Source: Nocardia transvalensis (lineage in GTDB: Bacteria > Actinomycetota > Actinomycetes > Mycobacteriales > Mycobacteriaceae). Taken from it: 64,000 bases of DNA. Every line of letters starts with the position of its first letter. Position 1 is the first letter of the stretch. The notes under the pieces are model-generated. The model saw only the letters and a program-made list of their open reading frames with translations, ran no database searches and was not told the origin of the DNA. Location of the stretch: contig NZ_JADLQQ010000005.1 in the NCBI RefSeq assembly GCF_015477765.1, positions 620,001 through 684,000 of the forward strand. The letters are read 5' to 3'. Positions 33,196 through 43,800 of the stretch are shown piece after piece. Both the position numbers and the translations under genes were made by a program.

Positions 33196-34775
33196 TGCCC
33201 GAATCTCTCCAGTACACCTGCCGACGGATCGAATCGGCCACCGCGCCGCTCGTCGCGGCGGTCGCACTCGCGGACTACGCCGAGAGCCGCCGGATGGAGG
33301 CGTTCGTCCTCTACGAGCGCGCAGAAATCTGGTACGCCGGTCTCGGTCGCGCCGCCGAGATCATCGTGACTCCGAGCGCCGTGACACTGCGCGCCGCCGA
33401 CGGCCATTGCGAGCAGGCACCGACCGGCGCCCATCCGCTGGCCCCGCTCGAGGAGATGCTGCACCGAGTCGGGATCGAAGGGTGGAGAGCGTTCGGCACC
33501 GCGGCCTTCGAGCTGGGCCTGCTCGGCACCGCCGCGACCGCGGACCTGGATCCGGACACGATACTGGTGCATTTGTTCGTCCCCGAGATCGAAGCCCGGT
33601 TCGGTGCCGACGACGGCTGGGTGCGCGCCCTGCACCCCGCGGACGCCGACCCGGTCGTCGGCGTGCTCAGCGGCGCCGGCGCCCGGCCATGCGGACCGGT
33701 CATACCGGATCAGGCAGACGGCCGAACCGACGACGCCTATGTGGCGCGTGTGGCGAGCGCGGTGGAGCGGATCCGTGCCGGTGAGCTGTGCAAGGTCATC
33801 CTCTCGCGCGAAGTGGAGGTTCCCTCGGAGATCGATGTGGACTTCAACGGCTCCTTCCTACTGGGCCGCGAACAGAACACTCCGGCACGGTCGTTCCGGT
33901 TGCGCCTGGATGGTCTCGACGCCGCGGGGTTCAGCCCGGAAACCGTTCTCGAACTGGACGCGAACCGGCGGGTGTCCACGCAGCCGCTGGCCGGGACTCG
34001 CGCCCGCACCGGCGACCCAGCCGTGGACGATGCGCGGACGGTCGTGCTCACCACCGATTCGAAGGAGGTCTCCGAACATGCGCTGTCGGTCAAGGCAGCC
34101 TGCTCCGACCTCGAATCGGTATGCGCCCCAGGTTCTGTCGTCGTCGACGAGTTCATGAAGATCGTCGAGCGGGGGACGGTACTGCATCTGGCATCGCGGG
34201 TATCGGGGCAACTGACTCTGGACCACACGGCCTGGGATGCCTTGGCCCGGCTCTTCCCTGCGATCACCGCATCCGGCATCCCGCGCGCCGCGGCCTGCGA
34301 ATACATCCATAGGGTCGAACCGAGCCGCGAACTCTATGCGGGCGCGGTGCTCATGGCGGCCGAGGACGGCGACTTCGACGCGGCCCTCGTGCTGCGGGCC
34401 ATGTATCGGCGGCCGGAGCGGACGTGGCTGCGGGCCGGCGCGGGAATCATCGAAACATCCAGTCCGGCCCGCGAATTCGTCGAGACGTGCGAGAAGTTGC
34501 GCAGCGTCTCCCGAACGATCGTGGCCAATGACGTGCGCACCCCGATCAGCCGCGAACAGCAGCTGATCACCGACGTCGCGGCCGTGCTCGGGGTATCCGC
34601 CGACCAGATCTCGCTCGATTCCAGCGGACCCGACCTGGCGCTGGACTCGGTCGGCCTGATGCGGCTGGCCACGCTGTGGAGCCGACCCGGTTCGCCCGTC
34701 CGGCTCACCGACCTCGCCGCCGCGTCGACCATCGGCGAATGGCTGACGCTCCTGCCGAAGGATCCGGTCGGGTGA
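33195..34775 (+). CDS. Salicylate synthase (MbtI type) fused to an aryl carrier protein
   Basis: A 526-residue fusion. Residues 1-450 form a chorismate-utilising enzyme of the MbtI/Irp9 class that turns chorismate into salicylate through isochorismate. Key sites are Lys200 in KVILSREVEV (general base), Glu249 in GFSPETV, PLAGTRA, SKEVSEHALSVK, FPAITASGIPRAA and WLRAGAGIIETSSPAREFEETCEKL-like terminal helices. NTPARSFRL and the SKE stretch match salicylate synthases rather than EntC. Residues about 455-526 are a carrier domain with the phosphopantetheine Ser485 in LALDSVGL, a typical ArCP sequence. MbtI-family enzymes are normally stand-alone and about 450 residues. No isochorismatase or dihydroxybenzoate dehydrogenase gene is present, in keeping with salicylate as product. 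Confidence 0.92.
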   Translation: MPESLQYTCRRIESATAPLVAAVALADYAESRRMEAFVLYERAEIWYAGLGRAAEIIVTPSAVTLRAADGHCEQAPTGAHPLAPLEEMLHRVGIEGWRAFGTAAFELGLLGTAATADLDPDTILVHLFVPEIEARFGADDGWVRALHPADADPVVGVLSGAGARPCGPVIPDQADGRTDDAYVARVASAVERIRAGELCKVILSREVEVPSEIDVDFNGSFLLGREQNTPARSFRLRLDGLDAAGFSPETVLELDANRRVSTQPLAGTRARTGDPAVDDARTVVLTTDSKEVSEHALSVKAACSDLESVCAPGSVVVDEFMKIVERGTVLHLASRVSGQLTLDHTAWDALARLFPAITASGIPRAAACEYIHRVEPSRELYAGAVLMAAEDGDFDAALVLRAMYRRPERTWLRAGAGIIETSSPAREFVETCEKLRSVSRTIVANDVRTPISREQQLITDVAAVLGVSADQISLDSSGPDLALDSVGLMRLATLWSRPGSPVRLTDLAAASTIGEWLTLLPKDPVG

Positions 34776-34824
34776 GAGCGACCGGCTCCGACTCGACAAC
34801 GACCGAAACAGGGGAGGGTTCGCC

Positions 34825-37800
34825 GTGTCCGATGCCGACATCCCGTCCTGGCCGCTGACCGCCGCTCAACACGAGATCTGGGTGGCCGCCGCCATCGACG
34901 CCGCCGACCGCTACGTCTGGTGCAGGACGACACAGCTGCACGGACCGCTGGAGATCGCCCGCTTCCGGGCGGCCGTCACCGCCGCGCTCGACGAGGCGGA
35001 GCCGCTGCGGGCACGCCTGGTCGACACGGCCGACGGCGTCCGTCAGGTGCTGTGGCCCCTCGAGGGTTGGTCGCCGCAGATCGTCGATCTCCGGCCGAGC
35101 GCGGATCCGGACCATGCCGCGCAGGAGTGGGTCGAGGCCGAGCGCCGCCGCCCCCTCGATATCCGTGCCGAGCGGCTGATCGATCAGACCCTCCTGCTGC
35201 TCGCACCCGAACGCGCGTGGTGGGTTCAGCGGTACCACCACATCGTCCAAGACGTCGTCGGCGCCGAATTGTTCGAGCGCCGCGTCGCCGAGCTCTACCA
35301 GACAGCCACCGAGCAGCGAGCACCCGCGCCACGGTGGTTCTCACGACTCGACGAGGTTCTCGCGGAGGAGCAGAATTACCGCCGGTCCCGTGCATACGAC
35401 GGTGACCGCGCCTATTGGCACGACCGCATGAACGGCGTCGCCGACATGCCCAGGTTGATCGAGCTGGCACCCACCTCACCGCGGGATGCGGAGGTGGTGC
35501 GTGCGGCGACATCCTTTCGGGCGGACCTGCACACGCAGGTGGTATCCGCGGGCCGGCGGTATCGCTCGGCATGGCCTGCCGTATTCGTCGCCGCGGTCGC
35601 CTGGTACGTCGCCGGACTCACCGGTCGACGCGATGTCGTCATCGGGCTGTCGGCCGCGGCTCGCACCTCTCCGGTCACGGCGACCGCACCCGCCAGCACG
35701 GCAACCGTGCTCCCGTTGCGGCTGCGTTTCTCCTCGACGCCCACCGTCGGCGAGGCGATCCGGTGTGCGACAACCGCGTTGTGGGAAGCCCAGGCCCACC
35801 AGTCGTTCCGAGGCGAGGAGTTGGCCCGCGACCTGGCCCGATCCGGCCGGACCCACCGCTTCTTCGGTCCGCTGATCACCATCCTGCGGTCCGAATCACG
35901 CTCGGCAGGCCCCGTCCGCCTGGTATCGGATTCGCCGCCGAATCCGGTGGTGGAGGACGTGTCCTTCGTGGCCCACGAACGCGCGCAGACCCTGGAACTC
36001 GCCGTGGACGCCGCGGGCGGAGCCGCCTCCCTCGACGATGCGCATCGTCACTGTGCACGCATCGAGAATCTGATCGGCTGGTTCGCCCGATCCGCCCCCG
36101 AGGTCCCGCTGACGCGGGCACCCGTCATGCTGGACCACGAGCGCCGCCTGCTCGACCGCGTCTCGGCACCCACACTCGGCGCGCACGAGCCTCGGACACT
36201 GCCGGATCTGTTCGCGAAAAGCGTGACCACACAGCCGCAGGCGATTGCGCTCACCCTCGGCGCCGTGTCGATGAGCTACGCCGAACTGGACCGGACCGCA
36301 CGAGATCTCGCAGAAACACTCATCGCCCGCGGCGCGCGGCCGGGCCGCTCGGTCGCTCTGCTGCTTCCGCGGTCGATCGACCTCGTTGTCGCGATGCTCG
36401 CCGTGACGATGTCCGGTGCCGCCTACGTGCCGATCGACCCGGATTATCCCGCCGAACGCATCGATTTCATCCTGCGCGACGCCGCGCCGGCACTGGTTGT
36501 GGTGGCCGACGACCGCGACACCGGGGATGTTCCTGCCGTCTCGGTCCGTCGACCCGAGGTGGCGCCGAGTCCGGGCCCGATCTCGCGGCCGCCGGTCGGC
36601 CCGTCGCCCGATGACATCGCCTACGTCATCTACACCTCCGGCTCGACCGGCCGCCCCAAGGGAGTCGAGGTCCGGCACCGCAATCTGGCCTGGCTGCTGC
36701 AGGCGGCCGGTGAGGTGGTGACTCCGACCGAATCGGACGTCTGGACGATGTTCCACTCCGCGGCCTTCGACTTTTCGGTGTGGGAGGTATGGGGGGCGCT
36801 GGCGCACGGTGGGCGTCTCGTCGTCGTCCCCTACGAGGTTTCCCGGACACCTACGGCGATGCTGAAGTTGCTCGCGCAGGAGGGGGTGACGGTACTCGGT
36901 CAGACGCCGTCCGCATTCCGCGAACTCCTGGACGCCGATCGGCAGGCCCCGGCGGTACTGGCCTCCGCTGCGCTGCGGGCCATAGTATTCGGCGGCGAAC
37001 CGTTCCCGCCCCACCTCGCGGCGGAATGGTCGGCCCGGCACCCGAGCGGACCGAGGCTGATCAACATGTACGGCATCACCGAGACGACGGTGCACGTCAC
37101 TCGCCACGCTCTCCCCCGCAACTCCGTCTCGGATGCGGACATCATCGGCCGCCCGCTCCCCGCGGCCCGCGTCCATGTCCTCAATGCCGCACTGGCACCG
37201 GCGCCTCCGGGCGTGACGGGCGAGATGTACATCGGCGGCGACGGCGTGGCTCGCGGCTATACCGGCCGTCCCGGCTTGACCGCCGGCCGGTTCGTCGCCG
37301 ATCCCTTCGGACCTCCCGGGTCGAGGCTCTACCGGTCCGGTGATCTGGCCCGTTGGACCGCCGACGGGCGACTGGAGTACCGCGGCCGCGCCGATCGACA
37401 GGTCAAGGTCCGCGGCTATCGCATCGAACTCGGCGAGATCGAAGCTGCGCTGCGCCGCCATCCTGCCGTCGCGCAAGTCGTTGCCATCGCCCGTGATTCG
37501 GCCGAACACAACGACGTGGTCGCCTACCTCGTAGCGGCGCACCGCGCCGAGCTGGACACGGCAGCGATCCGCAGTCACCTAGGTCGGCTGTTGCCCGGCC
37601 ACATGGTGCCGAACCATCTGGTGGAGATCTCCGCGCTACCGCTGACCCCGAACGGCAAGCTCGATACCCGCGCGTTGCCGGCTCCCGTCGCACAGACCGC
37701 GGGCGCGCAGACCCGTGCGCCACGAACCCCCATCGAAGAAATCGTCGCCGCGCAGTTCGCCGAACTGCTGGGGGTCGAGCGCGTGGGGCTGGACGATGAT

Positions 37801-40800
37801 TTCTTCGCACTCGGCGGGCACTCCCTGACCGCCGCCCGGTTGGTGGTACGCCTGCAGCAGACGCTGGGTGCCGAGGTGAGCATCCGGACGCTGTTCGACG
37901 CGCCGACGGTCGCCGAGTTGGTCCGGCAGCTGGGCGAGAACCGCAGCGCCCGTCCCGCCCTGGCACCCCGGCAGCGTCCGGAGCTGGTGCCGTTGTCGTT
38001 CGCCCAACAGCGGCTGTGGTTCCTGTGGAAGTGGGAGGGCCCCTCCCCGACGTACAACATCCCGCTCGCACTGTGGCTGTCGGGCCGGGTGGACCGGCGC
38101 GCGCTGCAGGAGGCGATCAACGATGTCGTGGCGCGGCACGAAAGCCTGCGCACGATCTTCCCCGAGGTCGACGGATCACCGTTCCAGCGCGTGCTGTCCA
38201 TCGCTTCCGCGCGGGTTGAACTTGCCGTCACCCACGTCGACCGCGCCGCGGTGCCCGAGGCCTTGGTTGCCGCAGCGCGACATCGCTTCGATCTGTCCGC
38301 CCGGCCGCCGGTACACGCCGAACTGCTCGCCGTCTCACCGGAGGACAGCATCCTGGTGCTGGTGGTCCACCACATCGCCGCCGACGGCTGGTCGATGCGG
38401 CCGTTGGCGCACGGACTGTCTCGCGCCTACGCCGCCCGGACCCGCGGCGCCGCACCGGACGGGAATCCGCTGCCGGTCCAATACGCGGATTACACACTGT
38501 GGCAACGGGACATGCTGGGTGGCGAGGACGATCCCGACAGCATGCTGAGTCGCCAATTGCGCTACTGGGTGGACCAGTTGGCCCACCTGCCCGATCTGGT
38601 GACCGTGCCGACCGACCGGCCGCGCCCGCGCGTCGCCTCGCACCGCGGCGACCAGCTGCCGATCGCCCTGCCCGCGGCGCTGCATCGAGCCGTGCGTGAG
38701 TGTGCCCGAACGAGCGGGGCCAGTGTCTTCATGGTCCTGCATGCGGGTCTGGCCGCATTGATGGGTCGGTTGGGGGGCGGCACCGATATTCCGATCGGCA
38801 GTCCGATCGCCGGACGCACCGACCGTGCCACCGACGATCTCATCGGTTTCTTCGTCAACACCATTGTGCTGCGGACGGACCTGACCGGAGATCCGTCTTT
38901 CCGCGAACTCGTCGCACAGGTGCGCAATACCGCGCTGAGCGCCTACGAGCACCAGGATGTGCCCTTCGAATATCTGGTGGAACGGCTCAATCCGCGGCGC
39001 TCGTCGGCCCATCACCCGCTGTTCCAGGTGGCGCTCACCATGCAGAACGCGCCGACGCCCGAATTCCATCTCCCCGGTCTGCGCGCCCGAATGAGCTGGG
39101 TGCCGACCAAGACCGCGCGGTTCGACCTGTGGTTCACGCTGACCGAGAAGTTCGACTCCGATGGAGCGCCGGGTGGACTGACCGGCCTTGTGGAGTACGC
39201 CACAGACCTTTTCGATCGCACCACCGTCGAGGCGGTCGTCGCACGCTGGGTTCGATTGCTGGAGCAGGCCGTCGGTGAACCCGATCGGGCGGTCGGCCGA
39301 CTAGATCTGTTCGGCGACGGCGAGCGCGATCAGCTGCTCACTCTCGCGGGCCCCGCGGTGCCTGTGTCCCCGACCGGGTTCTCCCCCGACAGCCGGACAC
39401 TCGTGGACCTGTTCGAGGCCGCGGCCCAGGCTGCCGCACAGCAGACCGCGGTCGTTCACGGTGATACCGCACTGTCCTATGCGGAGCTGCAGACCCGGGT
39501 ACACCGGCTCGCCCATGCGCTCATCGCGCAGGGCGTCGGCCCCGAGGACATCGTCGCGTTGATGCTGCCGCGCTCGGCGGATCTGGTGGTCGCCGTCCTC
39601 GGCACGCTCGCGGCCGGTGCCGGGTATCTGCCGATCGATCCCTCCTACCCACGGGCGCGAATCACCCTCGCCCTCAACGACACCCGCCCGGCAGTGGTGC
39701 TCGCGGTGGCCGAAACCCGAGACCGCGTCCCGGCGGACGTATCTGTTCCCGTCTGGGTGCTCGACGAACCGGAAACGGCGGCCCGGCTCGACCGATGTCC
39801 GAGCACGCCGCCGACCGACGCCGACCGACCCCGAACTCTGCGCGCAGACCACATCGCCTATGTGATCTACACATCCGGGTCGACCGGGACCCCCAAGGGG
39901 GTCATGGTGTCGCACCGCAATGTCGTTCGGCTGTTCGCCACCACCAGGGAACTACTCGGCTTCGGCAACCACGACACCTGGACCCTGTTTCATTCCTACG
40001 CTTTCGACTTTTCGGTGTGGGAACTGTTCGGCGCCGTGCTGTACGGGGGACGGCTGGTCGTGGTCCCGCACCAGGTCTCCCGCACACCCGCGGCCTTCCT
40101 GGACCTGCTCGCCCGGCACAACGTCACCGTACTCAGTCAGACACCGTCCGCGTTCTATCCGTTGATGCAGGCCGACAGCGACCGCGGCGAGCACGCCGGA
40201 ACAGGATCGCTGCGCCTGGTCGTCTTCGGCGGAGAGCCGCTCGACCTGGGGCGGCTGGCCGGCTGGTACGAGCGACATCCGGACGGACCGGTTCTGGTGA
40301 ACATGTACGGAATCACCGAAACCACCGTGCACGTCACCCATCTCACGCTCGATGCCGACCGGGTAGTCCGCGAGACCACCAGCGCCATCGGAACCGGACT
40401 GCCCGACCTGCGCGTCCATGTCCTCGATCGCGCTCTGCAACCGGCGCCGATCGGGGTGGCCGGTGAACTGTACGTCGGCGGGCCGGGACTGGCCCGGGGC
40501 TACCTGAACCGCCCCGGCCTGACCGCGGCCCGGTTCGTGGCCGACCCCTACAGCACATCCGGCGAGCGGCTCTATCGCACCGGTGATCTCGGGCGGCGCC
40601 GGCCGGACGGCGGGCTCGATCACCTCGGCCGGGCCGACCAGCAATTGAGCGTCCGCGGTTTTCGCATCGAGCCCGGCGAGATCCGCCACGCCCTGCTTCG
40701 CCACCCGCGTATCGCCGACGCGGCCGTCGACGCACGCCAGGTCGACGAGGACGACGTGCGCCTGGTCGCCTACCTAGTGCCCACGTCCGGCCCGGAGCGC

Positions 40801-43800
40801 CGGGGCGAATCGGCAAGCCGCAGCGAGCAGGTCGCCGAATGGCGACAGATCTACGACACGCTCTACGCCGCGCCGAGCGCGGGCGGGCTCGGCGCCGACT
40901 TCGCGGGCTGGACCAGCAGTTACGACGGTGCCCCGATTCCGTTGCCGCACATGCGGGAATGGCGGGATGCGACGGTCGCCAGGATTCGCGAGCTACGCCC
41001 CGGGCGACTGCTGGAGATCGGCGTCGGCACCGGCCTGCTACTCGGCCCCTTGGTACGGCACTGCGAAATATATTGGGCGACAGATGTTTCCCCGGCCGCG
41101 GTACAGGCCGTGCGAGCCGGTGTGGCCGCCGACCCCGACATTGCCGGCCGAGTCGTGCTGCGAGCACAGCCGGCGCACGACTTCGCCGGTCTGCCGCGCG
41201 GGGTCTTCGATACCGTCGTTCTCAACTCGGTCGTTCAGTACTTCCCGTCCGTGGATTATCTGCTCGACGTGCTGACAGGAGTTCTCGACCTGCTGGCGCC
41301 CGGCGGCCGAGTGTTCCTCGGGGACGTGCGGAATCTGCGCCTCCATCGCCTGTTCACCACCGCCGTGCAGGCGCATCGGGCGCAGTCGGACGACATCGCC
41401 TCGATCCGCCACGCGGTCGACCGCGCCCTGGCGCTGGAGAAGGAACTGCTGATCGATCCGGCGTTCTTCGCCGCACTGCCGGGGCGGCTCGACACCGTCG
41501 CCGGTGCCGACGTGCGATTGAAGCGCGGGCGCCACCACAACGAGCTGACCCGGTATCGCTACGACGTAGTGCTGCACAAACATCCGGTGCGGACGGTCCC
41601 ACTGCACGACGCTCCCCACCTCACCTGGTCGCGGCACATGGAGGCAACACGGATCGGGCACAGTGGCGAGTTCGGGGAGGAATCCGCACTGGCCGAGCTG
41701 GGTGAGCACCTGATGCGGCAACGACCGGCACGGCTGCGGATTACCGGCGTGCCCCATCGCCGGGCCGCCGCCGACGCCGAACTCGCCGCCGATCTGCGCG
41801 AGGGCATCCCGCCCCGCCCGCGGTGGCGGGCCGAGCGGGACCCGCTCGACCCCGAGGCATTCCACGACTTGGGTGCGCAGCTGGGCTACTGGGTCGCGGT
41901 CACGTGGACTGCCGCCGACGACACTCTCGATATCGTCTTCGTCGACACCTCCGCCTGCGGGACGTCGGGGGATTTCGTGCCGACCGCGGTGCTCGCCCCC
42001 GCCGAGGGCGGCGTCGCGGCCATGCCTGCACGGCCCGCCAACGAGCCCGCCCTCGCGGTGGACTCGTTGCTACGCGATGTCCGTGAGCACCTGCGCGCCG
42101 AACTGCCCGAGCACATGGTGCCGACCAACCTGGTGGTCCTCGAGCATCTGCCGCTCACCCCGCAGGGGAAGCTCGACCGCGCGGCGTTGCCGACTCCGGA
42201 GCGCGCCGGCCACGAGCACGGGCACGAGCCACGTACGGAACGCGAGAAGCTCCTCGCCGAACTCTTCGCCCGGATCCTCGGGGTCGACAAGGTCGGCCTG
42301 GACGACGACTTCTTCGCGCTGGGTGGCCATTCCCTGCTGGCGGCCCGGCTACTGGCCCGGATCCGCGCGGCCTTCGATGCGGAACTCGACCTGCGGACCT
42401 TGTTCGACAACCCGACGGTTTCCAAGCTGGTGCATCAGCTCGACTCCGCAGATCGGGCGCGCCCCGCACTGACCCGGCGAGCGCGACCCGACCTTGTCCC
42501 GCTGTCCTATGCCCAGCGCCGGCTGTGGTTCCTCCATCAACTCGAGGGACCCTCGCCGACCTACAACATCCCGCTCGCCCACCGCTTGTCGGGCGAGTTG
42601 GACGATCGTGTCCTGTGCCTGGCCATCTGCGATGTCATGACCCGGCACGAGAGCCTGCGGACGGTATTCGACCAGCGTGACGGTACGCCGTTCCAGCGCG
42701 TGCAATCGGTCGACGAGGCGACCGCGCCGCTCACGGTCGCGGCGATCGACGAGGCGGATCTACCGAACGCCCTGTCCGCCGCGACCCGCTACGCCTTCGA
42801 CCTGTCGGTCGAAGCGCCGCTGCGGGTGCACCTGCTCAGGATCACGCCCACCGACCACGTTCTGCTGCTGGTGGTGCACCACATCGCGGCCGACGGCTGG
42901 TCGTTGCGTCCGCTGTGGCGGGATCTGACGACCGCCTACGAACGCCGCCGCCGCGGACAACCCCCCGCATGGGAGCCCCTGCCGGCCGACTATGTCGACT
43001 ACACCCTCTGGCAGCGCGAATTGCTCGGCGAGCCCACCGACCCGGACGGCTTGCTGACCTCTCAACTGTCCTACTGGCGTCGGGCGCTGGCCGGCCTGCC
43101 CGAACAGCTGGCTCTGCCCACCGACCGCCCGCGGCCCGCCGTGGCCACGTACCGGGGGGCTCAGGTCGATGTCCGGCTCGACACCGCACTGCACCACGAG
43201 CTGATCGACTTGGCCCACCGCACCGGCGGCACCCTGTTCATGGTGCTGCAGGCCGCGCTCGCGACGCTGCTCACGCGGCTCGGGGCGGGTACGGACGTCC
43301 CGATCGGCAGTCCGATCGCCGGACGTACCGACCAGGCCATGGACGATCTGGTCGGATTCTTCGTCAACAACCTCGTGTTGCGGATCGATGTCGGCGGTGA
43401 TCCCACCGTCGCGGAGTTGCTGGCCAGGGCCCGTGAAACCGTGCTGGGGGCCTACAACCATCAGGATGTGCCGTTCGACTACCTCGTCGAGGTCCTCGAA
43501 CCGCACCGGTCGCTTGCGCATCACCCGCTGTTCCAGGTCATGCTCGCGCTACAGAACACCGCGCCCCCCGAGGGAACGATCGAGGGGTTGCGGGCGAGCA
43601 GGATGTCGATCCCGACGACGGTCGCGAAATTCGACCTGACGCTCAATCTGCACGAACTTCGCGACTCCGAAGGCTCTCCCGCCGGATTGGACGGGTTCCT
43701 CGAATACGCCACCGACCTGTTCGACGTCGACACCGTCGCCACCTTCCTGGATCGCTGGACGCGGGTGCTGCGCGCCTTCGTCGCCGACCCATCCCGACGG

